A stretch of DNA of 64,000 nucleotides from Streptomyces sp. ADI96-02 (GTDB lineage: Bacteria; Actinomycetota; Actinomycetes; Streptomycetales; Streptomycetaceae), in contig NZ_ML123034.1 in NCBI RefSeq assembly GCF_003846185.1, positions 3,318,622-3,382,621 on the forward strand. Direction: 5' to 3'. Numbering within the stretch: position 1 is the first letter of the stretch; each line of letters begins with the position of its first letter. Of the stretch, positions 1-8,054 are shown piece after piece. The notes under the pieces are model-generated. The model had not been told where the DNA came from. It was given only the letters and a program-made list of their open reading frames with translations, and did not search any database. The position numbers were made by a program, and so were the translations under genes.

Positions 1-159
1 AAGGACACGAACATGCTGCGGAAGTTCATTTCCGACCGCGGCAAGATCCGTGCCCGCCGCGTGACCGGCAACTGCACGCAGCACCAGCGTGACGTCGCCA
101 CGGCAGTCAAGAACAGCCGTGAGATGGCGCTGCTGCCCTACACGTCCACCGCGCGATAA
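1..159 (+). CDS. rpsR: 30S ribosomal protein S18, 3' part only
   Basis: The first 52 codons read through the window edge and end at TAA 157-159. The peptide contains [19 protein letters not shown] and ends in LPYTSTAR, which is the conserved C-terminal part of bacterial S18, an RNA-binding protein of the small-subunit platform. The N-terminus lies outside the window. rplI follows 18 bp downstream on the same strand, the usual actinobacterial order (rpsF-ssb-rpsR-rplI), so the two are almost certainly co-transcribed. The Cys-containing form of S18 (zinc type) cannot be judged because the N-terminal residues are missing. Confidence 0.95.
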   Translation, partial: KDTNMLRKFISDRGKIRARRVTGNCTQHQRDVATAVKNSREMALLPYTSTAR

Positions 160-177
160 GGGAAGGGTGACAACAGC

Positions 178-624
178 ATGAAGATCATCCTCACCCACGA
201 GGTCTCCGGCCTCGGTGCCGCCGGCGACGTCGTCGACGTCAAGGACGGGTACGCCCGTAACTACCTGGTTCCGCGTGGCTTCGCCATTCGCTGGACCAAG
301 GGCGGCGAGAAGGACGTGGCGCAGATCCGCCGCGCCCGCAAGATCCACGAGATCGCGACGATCGAGCAGGCCAACGAGATCAAGGCCAAGCTCGAGAGCG
401 TGAAGGTTCGCCTGGCCGTTCGCTCCGGCGACGCCGGCCGTCTCTTCGGCTCCGTCACCCCGGCCGACATCGCCTCGGCGATCAAGGCCGCCGGCGGTCC
501 CGACGTCGACAAGCGTCGCGTCGAGCTCGGCTCGCCGATCAAGACGCTCGGCGGGCACCAGGTGTCCGTGCGTCTGCACCCCGAGGTCGCAGCGAAGCTC
601 GGTGTCGAGGTCGTTGCTGCCTAA
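178..624 (+). CDS. rplI: 50S ribosomal protein L9
   Basis: A 148-residue protein of normal L9 length. The N-terminal RNA-binding domain starts [19 protein letters not shown] and contains the L9 signature ([14 protein letters not shown], about residues 23-36). A long connecting helix (about 40-75) leads to the C-terminal domain with GRLFGSVT and [13 protein letters not shown]9 binds 23S rRNA near the L1 stalk. The ATG at 178 is preceded by GGAAGGGTGA with suitable spacing. It is the last gene of the ribosomal cluster: a 17-bp hairpin begins 20 bp after the stop. Confidence 0.97.
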   Translation: MKIILTHEVSGLGAAGDVVDVKDGYARNYLVPRGFAIRWTKGGEKDVAQIRRARKIHEIATIEQANEIKAKLESVKVRLAVRSGDAGRLFGSVTPADIASAIKAAGGPDVDKRRVELGSPIKTLGGHQVSVRLHPEVAAKLGVEVVAA

Positions 625-644
625 GGGCAGAGCTCAGCAGAGTC

Positions 645-684
645 GATGAAGGGCCGCACCCCGCGTTGGGTGCGGCCCTTCATC
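645..684 (+). terminator. Hairpin terminator after rplI
   Basis: A perfect 17-bp stem (645-661 with 668-684) and a 6-base loop lie 20 bp beyond the rplI stop. There is no T-run after it, as is common in Streptomyces. It separates the ribosomal operon from the parS-containing spacer and the convergent MATE gene. Confidence 0.75.
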
Positions 685-732
685 GCGCGCGAATGCCTCT
701 CCGCTCCTGGGCTCCGGACCTTGGTGCGTACG

Positions 733-746
733 GTTTCACGTGAAAC
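733..746. other. parS site (ParB binding), first of a pair
   Basis: The 14-bp palindrome GTTTCACGTGAAAC is the consensus Streptomyces parS. ParB spreads from such sites near oriC to organise and segregate chromosomes during sporulation. It lies between the rplI terminator and the MATE gene end, outside any credible gene. A second copy follows 36 bp after this one. Confidence 0.9.
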
Positions 747-782
747 AGCCATGCGTGAGCCCAAACCGGGGCGGCCGGCCCC

Positions 783-796
783 GTTTCACGTGAAAC
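783..796. other. parS site (ParB binding), second of a pair
   Basis: Another perfect GTTTCACGTGAAAC, centred 50 bp from the first copy (about five helical turns), so ParB dimers on the two sites would face the same side. It lies 27 bp before the end of the convergent MATE gene. Confidence 0.9.
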
Positions 797-823
797 ATGA
801 CCGGCTCGGGAGCGGCCCCGGAT

Positions 824-2170
824 TCAGCGCGTCGCCCCGGTGACGATCCACCGTCCCGAGCGGGTCCGCAGCCAGAGCGTGGCGAGGCGCACGGCCATCA
901 TCAGGACCATTGCCCACCACAGCGCCGTAAGACCGCCGCCGAGGGATGGCACCAGCAGGGCGACGGGGGCGAACGCGGCGAGTGTCACGAGCATCGCCCA
1001 GGCCAGATACCAGCCGTCTCCCGCGCCCATGAGCACACCGTCCAGCACGAAGACGACACCGGCGACCGGCTGGGCGACGGCTACCACGAGGAGCGCGGGG
1101 AGCAGAGTGTCCTTCACGGCTGGATCGCTGGTGAACAGCGGAATGAACACAGGACGGGCGAGCACGATCAGTACGCCGAGGACGATCCCGCAGCCGATCC
1201 CCCACTCGACCATCCGGCGGCAGGCCTGTCGGGCTCCCTTCTCGTCGCCCGCTCCCAGGTAGCGGCCGATGATGGCCTGGCCCGCGATGGCGATGGCGTC
1301 GAGCGCGAAGGCGGTCAGGCTCCAGAGGGAGAGGATGATCTGGTGCGCGGCGATGTCATTGTCGCCGAGTCGGGCTGCCACGGCTGTGGCGATCATCAGG
1401 ACGGCCCGCAGTGACAGAGTCCGGACCAGCAGGGGGACGCCTGCCCGGGCGCAGGCCCTGATCCCGGCGCCGTCCGGCCGCAGGGACGCGCCGTGTCTGC
1501 GGGCTCCCCGGACGACCACGACCAGATAGGCGGCTGCCATGCCCAACTGGGCGATCACCGTGCCCCATGCCGATCCGGCGATGCCGAGGCCGACTCCGTA
1601 GACGAGGGCGACGTTGAGCACGGCGTTCGCCGTGAAGCCGCCGATGGCGACGTACAGCGGGGTGCGGGTGTCCTGGAGGCCGCGCAGCACTCCGGTGGCC
1701 GCGAGCACGACGAGCATCGCGGGGATGCCGAAGCTGGAGATCCGCAGGTAGGTGATGGCGTGGGGCGCGGCGGTGTCGGACGCGCCGAAGACGTCCACCA
1801 GCCAGGGTGCGGCGGGGACGGTGACGGTGACGACGACAGCGCCGAGCAGCAGGGCCAGCCAGATGCCGTCCATGCCCTGCCGGATCGCGGCGGAGAGGTC
1901 TCCCGCGCCGACGCGGCGGGCGACGGCGGCTGTGGTGGCGTAGGCGAGGAAGACGAAGACGCTCACGGCGGTCATCAGCAGGGCGGCGGCGATACCGAGA
2001 CCGGCCAGCTGTGGAGTGCCGAGGTGGCCGACGACGGCACTGTCGACCATGACGAACAGCGGCTCGGCGACCAGCGCGCCGAAGGCCGGCACGGCGAGGG
2101 CGACGATCTCCCGGTCATGCCGTCGGCGGCTCGCTTTCGGGGGCGTGGGTGCCTGAGTCATGGGGGTCAA
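824..2170 (-). CDS. MATE family efflux transporter (DinF-like)
   Basis: A 448-residue, very hydrophobic protein with about 12 membrane segments in two similar halves. The first half has the MATE signature pattern (IVALAVPAFGALVAEPLFVMVDS near residues 20-45, then GHLGTPQLAGLGIA). MATE proteins export cationic drugs or metabolites in exchange for Na+ or H+ across the cytoplasmic membrane; substrate unknown here. Two starts are possible. TTG at 2170 has GGAAG six bases upstream; ATG at 2161 lies three codons downstream with no good ribosome site, so TTG is favoured. It is a single-gene unit transcribed away from the DnaA-box spacer before dnaB. Confidence 0.88.
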   Translation of the reverse strand: MTPMTQAPTPPKASRRRHDREIVALAVPAFGALVAEPLFVMVDSAVVGHLGTPQLAGLGIAAALLMTAVSVFVFLAYATTAAVARRVGAGDLSAAIRQGMDGIWLALLLGAVVVTVTVPAAPWLVDVFGASDTAAPHAITYLRISSFGIPAMLVVLAATGVLRGLQDTRTPLYVAIGGFTANAVLNVALVYGVGLGIAGSAWGTVIAQLGMAAAYLVVVVRGARRHGASLRPDGAGIRACARAGVPLLVRTLSLRAVLMIATAVAARLGDNDIAAHQIILSLWSLTAFALDAIAIAGQAIIGRYLGAGDEKGARQACRRMVEWGIGCGIVLGVLIVLARPVFIPLFTSDPAVKDTLLPALLVVAVAQPVAGVVFVLDGVLMGAGDGWYLAWAMLVTLAAFAPVALLVPSLGGGLTALWWAMVLMMAVRLATLWLRTRSGRWIVTGATR

Positions 2171-2349
2171 TCTAATCTTCCACAGGTAAGAGATGCAATC
2201 CCTCTGTGACCCTTACGAAGAGCGCCGGGGCGGCTTCCTTCCCGCCCTGTTCGCGGTGATCTTGAAATGAGGACGAAAGTTTTTCTCTCCCACAGTCGGT
2301 GGACGGAGAATGTGCAGGTCAAAGGGGCGATGGCGACGCGGCTATGAGT

Positions 2350-2438
2350 TTGTCCACAGTACTGTCCCCCGGTCCGTGCACAGGATCCGCAGAGTTCTCC
2401 ACAGCATCTGGTCCGTCGTCCACATGCCCTGTGGATAA
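2350..2438. promoter_or_regulatory. Cluster of four DnaA boxes upstream of dnaB
   Basis: Boxes fitting the Streptomyces DnaA consensus (Y-Y-V-TCCACA): TTGTCCACA at 2350-2358, TTCTCCACA at 2395-2403, TCGTCCACA at 2416-2424, and TTATCCACA on the minus strand at 2430-2438. They lie in the 449-bp space between the divergent MATE and dnaB starts. The rest of that spacer shows no gene. The boxes could let DnaA regulate dnaB or titrate DnaA; this is inference from position. Confidence 0.7.
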
Positions 2439-2619
2439 CCAGATTGGCTGACGGTGCCGACGGGCCTACCGTGGTCCGGCGCCCGCACTCCGTTCCGGCC
2501 GGGGGATCAGCAGAACCAGACGCGCCGGAAGCGGAGTCGGGCGACCTGTTTGTCGGTGCCGTGCCGTAAGAAAGAGTGGCACGGCTAGGTCCGCGAAGCG
2601 GACGGGAGGAGGTGGCCCG

Positions 2620-4095
2620 GTGAGCATTCCCGAGCCTTTGGACGACCCCTGGGCCGACGTCGGTCCCAGCGACCGTCTGCCTGTCTCCCGTCAGCGCCGC
2701 GGGGAGCGCAAGGGCCGCGAGGACCGGCACGACAGGGGCTCGGACGAGGGCTGGGACGGCGGGTCCCCGAGCTTCGAGCGGGTGCCTCCCCAGGACCTGG
2801 ACGCGGAGCAGTCGGTGCTCGGCGGCATGCTGCTGTCCAAGGACGCCATCGCGGACGTCGTGGAGATCATCAAGGGCCACGACTTCTACCGCCCGGCCCA
2901 TGAGACCGTCTACACCGCGATCCTCGACCTCTACGCCAAGGGCGAGCCGGCCGACCCGATCACCGTCGCCGCGGAACTGGTCAAGCGCGGTGAGATCACC
3001 AAGGTCGGCGGAGCGCCTTACCTGCACACCCTCGTGCAGTCCGTCCCGACCGCGGCCAACGCCTCGTACTACGCGGAGATCGTCCACGAACGGGCGGTGC
3101 TCCGGCGGCTGGTCGAGGCGGGCACGAAGATCACGCAGATGGGATACGCGGCGGACGGGGACGTCGACGAGATCGTCAACTCCGCCCAGGCCGAGATCTA
3201 CGCCGTCACCGAGCAGCGCACCAGCGAGGACTACCTGCCCCTCGGCGACATCATGGAAGGCGCTCTCGACGAGATCGAGGCGATCGGATCGCGCAGCGGC
3301 GAGATGACGGGCGTCCCGACAGGCTTCACCGACCTGGACGCCCTGACGAACGGACTGCACCCGGGGCAGATGATCGTCATCGCGGCGCGTCCCGCCATGG
3401 GAAAGTCGACACTGGCGCTGGACTTCGCCCGCGCCTGTTCGATCAAGGGCAACCTGCCCAGCGTGATCTTCTCCCTGGAAATGGGCCGCAACGAGATCGC
3501 GATGCGCCTGCTGTCCGCGGAGGCGCGGGTGGCCCTGCACCACATGCGCTCCGGCACGATGACGGACGAGGACTGGACGCGCCTCGCGCGACGGATGCCG
3601 GACGTCTCGGCCGCTCCGCTCTACATCGACGACTCCCCGAACCTGTCGATGATGGAGATCCGCGCCAAGTGCCGCCGTCTGAAGCAGCGCAACGAGCTCA
3701 AGCTCGTGGTCATCGACTACCTCCAGCTGATGCAGTCCGGAGGGGCCAAGCGCGCCGAGAGCCGACAGCAGGAGGTCTCGGACATGTCCCGAAACCTCAA
3801 GCTGCTGGCCAAGGAGCTGGAGCTCCCGGTCATCGCGCTCTCCCAGCTGAACCGTGGCCCCGAGCAGCGCACGGACAAGAAGCCGATGGTCTCCGACCTG
3901 CGTGAGTCCGGCTCCATCGAGCAGGACGCGGACATGGTCATCCTGCTCCACCGCGAGGACGCCTACGAGAAGGAGTCACCGCGAGCGGGCGAGGCGGACC
4001 TGATCGTGGCCAAGCACCGTAACGGCCCGACGGCCACCATCACCGTGGCCTTCCAGGGCCACTACTCCCGCTTCGTGGACATGGCCCAGACCTGA
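2620..4095 (+). CDS. dnaB: Replicative DNA helicase DnaB
   Basis: A 491-residue helicase of normal length. It has an acidic/polar actinobacterial N-terminal extension (about 1-50), the DnaB N-terminal domain (QDLDAEQSVLGGMLLS, about 57-72), and a RecA-like C-terminal domain with Walker A around K262 (ARPAMGKST), Walker B/H2 (LVVIDYLQLM) and the DnaB motif LSQLNRGPE followed by DLRESGSIEQDAD. No intein is present at the Walker A or other usual insertion sites. The start is GTG 2620, preceded by GGGAGGAGG at 7-base spacing. It forms the hexameric helicase that unwinds DNA at the fork. It is monocistronic here; the next gene is convergent. Confidence 0.97.
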   Translation: MSIPEPLDDPWADVGPSDRLPVSRQRRGERKGREDRHDRGSDEGWDGGSPSFERVPPQDLDAEQSVLGGMLLSKDAIADVVEIIKGHDFYRPAHETVYTAILDLYAKGEPADPITVAAELVKRGEITKVGGAPYLHTLVQSVPTAANASYYAEIVHERAVLRRLVEAGTKITQMGYAADGDVDEIVNSAQAEIYAVTEQRTSEDYLPLGDIMEGALDEIEAIGSRSGEMTGVPTGFTDLDALTNGLHPGQMIVIAARPAMGKSTLALDFARACSIKGNLPSVIFSLEMGRNEIAMRLLSAEARVALHHMRSGTMTDEDWTRLARRMPDVSAAPLYIDDSPNLSMMEIRAKCRRLKQRNELKLVVIDYLQLMQSGGAKRAESRQQEVSDMSRNLKLLAKELELPVIALSQLNRGPEQRTDKKPMVSDLRESGSIEQDADMVILLHREDAYEKESPRAGEADLIVAKHRNGPTATITVAFQGHYSRFVDMAQT

Positions 4096-4251
4096 GGGGT
4101 GCGGTCCGGGATCTCGGATCGGCTGGCCGCACGTCCAGGCCGGTGGCCATTCAGCGGCCCATCGGCTCGGCTTCTGAGGGAGGGTCGGGTGACTCGGCAG
4201 GCCGAGATTCGGTGTCCCGAGCTGACTCGCCCCCCGGCTGTTCGTGGTCGG

Positions 4252-5019
4252 CTAGCCGCGATCGGGGCGCGGCGCGGGCGGCTCGTCCGAGGGCGGGGGC
4301 GGGGGTGTTTCGGGTTTCGTGGAGAGGATTTCGCGGGCCTGTTCCGCGGCGCGGGTGATGCTCTCGCCGACGAAGTCGACGAAGCGGGCGATGTTCTCCA
4401 GGCGGGTGGCGGCCGGGCTGTCGGGGCCGAGGATGCCGACGCCCTGCCGTGCCGTCTCGGCGAGCACGGCGTGGGAACGGGCGCTGGCGATCATCGACTG
4501 GTACCAGACGTCGTCGTCGGCGATGTAGCGCTCGCGGCGGCGGTCGTCGCGTTCCCGGCGGATGAGGCCCTGGCCTTCGAGGAAGGCGACCGCCTTGGAG
4601 ATGGACGCCGGGCTGACTCGGAGGCGCTGGACGAGTTCGGACGCGGTGAGGCTGCCCTCGTCGGTGGTGTAGAGGGACACCAGAACGCGGGCCGTCATCT
4701 TGGGCAGCCCCGACTGCATGAGGAGGGCGGTGAACGCCTCCTCGTACGCGTGCACGGCGTCCGCGTCCCGCCCGGGGGCCGGCGTGGCCGCCACCGACTC
4801 TCGGCGCGCGGTCTGACGGCGGCGGTGCGCGCGCTGCTCGGTGGCGCGATGCGCAAGGTCGGCGCGGTAGGCGATGGGGCCGCCGTTGCGCATCACCTCG
4901 CGTGTGACCGTCGACGTGGGGCGGTCGATGCCTCTGGCGATCTCCGCGTAGGCGAGGCCCTCGGTCAGTCCCAGCGCGATCTGCCGGCGCTCCTGCTGGG
5001 TGAGTCTGCCTCCCGGCAT
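4252..5019 (-). CDS. GbsR/MarR-like transcriptional regulator with an extra N-terminal HTH
   Basis: A 255-residue protein with two DNA-binding regions. Residues about 6-45 (LTQQERRQIALGLTEGLAYAEIARGIDRPTST split over a helix-turn-helix) look like the HTH of IS30-type transposases. Residues about 90-180 form a MarR/GbsR winged helix (LTASELVQRLRVSPASISKAVAFLEGQGLIRRER). The tail is proline-rich. The family pairs with divergent DUF4097 and drug-type ABC genes in streptomycetes, which is the arrangement here. A promoter and TGCAAC boxes lie in the divergent spacer, so autoregulation is likely. The IS30-like segment is part of a regulator, not a transposase: no DDE catalytic domain follows. Confidence 0.8.
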   Translation of the reverse strand: MPGGRLTQQERRQIALGLTEGLAYAEIARGIDRPTSTVTREVMRNGGPIAYRADLAHRATEQRAHRRRQTARRESVAATPAPGRDADAVHAYEEAFTALLMQSGLPKMTARVLVSLYTTDEGSLTASELVQRLRVSPASISKAVAFLEGQGLIRRERDDRRRERYIADDDVWYQSMIASARSHAVLAETARQGVGILGPDSPAATRLENIARFVDFVGESITRAAEQAREILSTKPETPPPPPSDEPPAPRPDRG

Positions 5020-5072
5020 CGCGTCTCCTGCTCTTCCGCGGGGTGATCTTCCAGGCGGTCCCCGACAGTCCG

Positions 5073-5226
5073 ACTATAGCGTTCATTCCTCATTCATTGC
5101 AACGAGAGATCGCTGATACGTTGCGTTGCAAGTCAATCCAATGCAACACTTTTGCTGCTTTGAGCTGCGCTTATTGCGAAGTCATGCAACGAGTGTGTTG
5201 ATGTATTTGTGAACGCAACGTAGCGT
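5073..5226. promoter_or_regulatory. Divergent promoter and operator region of the GbsR-like regulator and DUF4097 gene
   Basis: AT-rich spacer. On the minus strand a promoter TTGCAA (5097-5102) - 18 bases - TATAGT (5073-5078) drives the regulator. On the plus strand TTGATG (5198-5203) - 17 bases - TAGCGT (5221-5226) fits the DUF4097 gene. TGCAAC or its complement recurs at about 5098, 5124, 5140 and 5184; the boxes at 5098 and 5184 share the longer TGCAACGAG, and the 5098 box overlaps the minus-strand -35. These repeats are good operator candidates. The basis is pattern only. Confidence 0.6.
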
Positions 5227-5263
5227 TTCTGGTGTCAGAAACATTGCGGCCAAGGAGAGAACG

Positions 5264-5932
5264 ATGCAGAAGTTCGACACCCCCGCCCCAGTCCTCGCCG
5301 TCCTCGACATCCCCGCAGGACACCTTCGGTTCATCGCCGCGGAACGGTCCGACACCACGGTCGAGATCCTGCCCGCGGACGCCTCGAAGGGCTGCGACGT
5401 GAAGGCGGCGGAGCGGATCACGGTCGCCTACGGGGACGGCGTCCTGCGGATCGAGGCTTCCCCGGCGGAGAACCGGATCCTCGGCAGCTCCGGATCCGTC
5501 GAAATGACCGTGCGGCTGCCCGTCGGCTCGCACATCGAGGCGAGGGCGGCCGACGCCGAGTTGCGCGGCGTCGGGCGGCTCGGCGACGTGGCCTTCGAGG
5601 GGCAGCGGGCCACCGTCAAGCTCGACGAGGCCGACGGCGCCCGCCTCACTCTCCTCGCCGGAGACATCTCGGTCGGCCGGCTGGGCGGCCCGGCGGAGAT
5701 CAGCACGCAGAAGGGCGACATCCACATCGCCGAGGCCGTGCGCGGAACGGTCCGGCTGCGCACCGAGGCCGGCGACCTGTCGGTCGCGGCGGCCCGCGGC
5801 GTCTCGGCCTCCCTGGACGCGGGCACCGGCCACGGCCGGATCCACAACGCGCTCAAGAACGCCGACGGCACCGCAGACCTGAGCATCCACGCGACCACCG
5901 CCTTCGGCGACATCACCGCCCGCAGCCTCTGA
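5264..5932 (+). CDS. DUF4097 family beta-strand repeat protein
   Basis: A 222-residue protein rich in short beta strands with a repeated pattern G-D-(I/L)-x-(V/I) (GDISVGRLGG, GDIHIAEAV, GDLSVAAARG, ending FGDITARSL), typical of DUF4097 beta-helix proteins. No signal peptide or membrane segment is visible, so it is probably cytoplasmic. Molecular function is not established for this family. The start ATG follows AAGGAGAG. It leads an operon whose downstream ABC transporter genes have decayed, so it may be an orphan of a former drug-response operon. Confidence 0.8.
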   Translation: MQKFDTPAPVLAVLDIPAGHLRFIAAERSDTTVEILPADASKGCDVKAAERITVAYGDGVLRIEASPAENRILGSSGSVEMTVRLPVGSHIEARAADAELRGVGRLGDVAFEGQRATVKLDEADGARLTLLAGDISVGRLGGPAEISTQKGDIHIAEAVRGTVRLRTEAGDLSVAAARGVSASLDAGTGHGRIHNALKNADGTADLSIHATTAFGDITARSL

Positions 5933-5944
5933 GGAACACCCACC

Positions 5945-6423
5945 ATGACCGACCGGGCCATCGCCGCGAACGGGCTGCTCAAGTCCTACGGCGGCAAGAC
6001 CGTGCTGGACGGCGTCGACCTGGCCGTCCCCGAAGCGTCGACTTCTCCCTGCTCGGTCCGAACGGCGCCGGCAAGACCACCGTCGTCAAGATCCTCTCCA
6101 CGCTCCCGGCGCCCGGTCCGGGCTCCGGCGACATCCGTGTAGGCGGCCACGACCTGGCCACCGACTTCCGGGCGGTGCGGTCCGGGATCGGTGTCACGGG
6201 ACAGTTCTCGGCATGCTGCTCCTGCCCTTCGTATACGTCTTCGGCAACACGATGAGCGCCGGCCTCACGGGCGGAGAGGCGAACCGCACCGCGCGGGCTC
6301 CTGCTCGGCACCGGGATCGGCCGCAACGGGTGGCTCGCCGTCGCCTGGTGCCTCGGGCTGGCAGTGCTCGGCTACTTCTGGTCCACCTCGACGTTCAACC
6401 GCGATCCGAAGCAGCCGTCGTGA
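5945..6423 (+). pseudogene. Remnant of a DrrA/DrrB-type ABC exporter (ATPase and permease fragments)
   Basis: Starts well (MTDRAIAANGLLKSYGGKTVLDGVDL, the start of a DrrA-like ATPase), but a frameshift near 6033-6040 moves the Walker A region (FSLLGPNGAGKTT) into another frame. The ATPase fragment breaks off near 6205. Then come pieces of a DrrB-like permease: an N-terminal membrane piece (LLLPFVYVFGNTMSAG, from 6213) and, in a different frame, the C-terminus (NGWLAVAWCLGLAVLGYFW) ending TGA 6421-6423. Most of both genes is deleted. It starts 12 bp after the DUF4097 stop, so it was once co-transcribed with it. It cannot make a working transporter. Confidence 0.85.
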
Positions 6424-6519
6424 CCACGCCGGGCGTCTTCCGCGACTTGTTCCGCACCAGGGCCGCGTACGCCGACATAACCGCTGGTGAGGTGACGTGC
6501 CTTCAGGTATGGGTGGAGC

Positions 6520-7902
6520 ATGAACACTTCCTCTGAAGATCTCCTCCCCAGCACCCGGCGTGCCCTTCTGCACCGCACGGCCACCGCCCAGCGCGAGGGC
6601 CGGGCGCCCTCCCTCGTCGCCGCTGTGGGGAGGCAGGGACGCATGGTCTGGAGCGGGGCGCGAACAGGTGTCGAGGGGCACGCCTCGGATGCCGGTACGC
6701 AGTACCGGATCGGCTCGATCACCAAGACGTTCACCGCCGTACTCGTCATGCGGCTGCGCGACGAGGGGCTCATCGATCTGGGCGATCCGCTGGAGAAGCA
6801 CCTTCCCGGCACCGGAGCGGGCAGGGTGACGGTCTTCCAACTGCTCGGGCACAGCGCGGGGCTGGGAGCCGAGACGCCCGCCCCCTGGTGGGAACGGACC
6901 TCGGGCAGCCTGCGCCCCGAACTGGCCGACGTGCTCGGCGAGCGCCCGCAACTGCACCCGGCAGGCCATCGTCACCACTACTCCAACCCCGGTTACACCC
7001 TCCTGGGTTCACTGGTGGAGGCGGTGCGCGGGGCCTCCTGGGAAGAGGTGTTGAACCGCGAGATCCTGGAGCCGCTGGGCATGCGCCGTACGACGACGCG
7101 GCCGGTCGCTCCGCATGCCGACGGGTGGGCCGTTCATCCCTGGGCCGACGTGCTGCTGAGGGAGCCCGCCGAGGATCTCGGGCTGATGGCGCCGGCCGGT
7201 CAGCTCTGGTCGACCGCCGCTGATCTGCTGAGGTTCGCCGCCTTCCTCTCCGAAGGCGACGACCGGATCCTGTCAGCAGCTTCTGTACGAGAGATGCGCA
7301 GGTCCGCGGCGCCCACCGAGCCAGGCAGCAGCGGATACGGTCTCGGGCTCCAGCTCGTCGGAGGAGGAGACGGCAGCCGTGTGCTGGTGGGGCACGCGGG
7401 TTCGCTGCCCGGATTCGTCGCCGCGCTGTGGTTCAGCGAGGAGGACGACGTCGCGGCGGTCGTCCTCGCCAACGCCACGTCCGGTCCGCTCGTCGGAGTG
7501 GTCGCAGCCGAGCTCGTCGCCATCGTCGCGGACGCGGAGCCGCGGATCCCGGAGCCGTGGAAGCCGCTGCCCGAGTTCGACGATGAGCTGCTGGGGCTGA
7601 CGGGCATCTGGCACTGGGGGACCCATACGTTCGTGGTGAAGGCGGCCGTGGATCGCGGTCTGGAGCTCAGGCCGCTGGCCGTCGCGGGTCGCGGCACATC
7701 CTTCGTCGCCCAGCCGGACGGTACGTGGAAGGGGCAGGACGACTACTACGCGGGGGAGACCCTGCGTGTCGTGCGCAGGCAGGACGGTTCGGTGGACCAT
7801 CTCGACCTGGGCTCGTTCGTCTTCACCCGCGAGCCCTATGAAGCCGGGACGGATGTGCCAGGCGGCGTGGACGGAGAGGGCTGGCGCGGATCCGGCGTCT
7901 GA
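6520..7902 (+). CDS. Serine hydrolase, class C beta-lactamase/D-Ala-D-Ala peptidase family
   Basis: A 460-residue protein with the catalytic motifs of the family: S66-I-T-K69 (SxxK, GSITKTFTAV), Y154-S-N (YxN) and a late HAG in VGHAGSLPGF replacing the KTG box. Residues about 15-345 form the beta-lactamase fold; a beta-rich C-terminal domain of about 90 residues follows (TGIWHWGTHTFVV onward). No signal peptide is visible, so it is probably a cytoplasmic esterase or peptidase rather than a drug-resistance enzyme. The ATG at 6520 follows GGTGGA. It is read alone and ends at the parS hairpin. Confidence 0.85.
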   Translation: MNTSSEDLLPSTRRALLHRTATAQREGRAPSLVAAVGRQGRMVWSGARTGVEGHASDAGTQYRIGSITKTFTAVLVMRLRDEGLIDLGDPLEKHLPGTGAGRVTVFQLLGHSAGLGAETPAPWWERTSGSLRPELADVLGERPQLHPAGHRHHYSNPGYTLLGSLVEAVRGASWEEVLNREILEPLGMRRTTTRPVAPHADGWAVHPWADVLLREPAEDLGLMAPAGQLWSTAADLLRFAAFLSEGDDRILSAASVREMRRSAAPTEPGSSGYGLGLQLVGGGDGSRVLVGHAGSLPGFVAALWFSEEDDVAAVVLANATSGPLVGVVAAELVAIVADAEPRIPEPWKPLPEFDDELLGLTGIWHWGTHTFVVKAAVDRGLELRPLAVAGRGTSFVAQPDGTWKGQDDYYAGETLRVVRRQDGSVDHLDLGSFVFTREPYEAGTDVPGGVDGEGWRGSGV

Positions 7903-7915
7903 GCGCGGGCTGCGA

Positions 7916-7959
7916 CGGACCGGAGCGGGTGTTTCACGTGAAACACCCGCTCCGGTCCG
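7916..7959. other. parS site (7931-7944) inside a 44-bp perfect palindrome
   Basis: The perfect parS core GTTTCACGTGAAAC occupies 7931-7944. The flanks extend the symmetry by another 15 bp on each side (CGGACCGGAGCGGGT and its complement), making a 44-bp uninterrupted palindrome. It lies 14 bp after the serine hydrolase stop and before the convergent GNAT gene. The element can therefore act as a terminator in RNA and as a ParB site in DNA. Confidence 0.88.
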
Positions 7960-8002
7960 AGCAGCTCCAGCGCGCTCCGGGTCCTCGCGCAGAGCGGACC
8001 CC

Positions 8003-8033
8003 ATGCTCTGAGCGGACTTCTCGCTCAGAGCAT
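8003..8033. terminator. Bidirectional hairpin between convergent genes
   Basis: A perfect 12-bp stem (8003-8014 with 8022-8033) and 7-base loop lie between the ends of the serine hydrolase and the GNAT gene. It is the second hairpin in this 150-bp spacer, after the parS palindrome. Confidence 0.65.
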
Positions 8034-8054
8034 GCTCAGGCCCTCAGGCCCTGT

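Noticed and set aside
2167..2619. A gene in the spacer before dnaB, from the minus-strand frame 2167-3951
   Set aside because: It runs antisense through dnaB and the spacer part holds DnaA boxes and the dnaB leader, not protein-like sequence.
4880..5010. Possible IS30 transposase fragment, from the HTH at the start of the GbsR-like protein
   Set aside because: The frame continues into a full winged-helix regulator; no DDE domain or inverted repeats are present.
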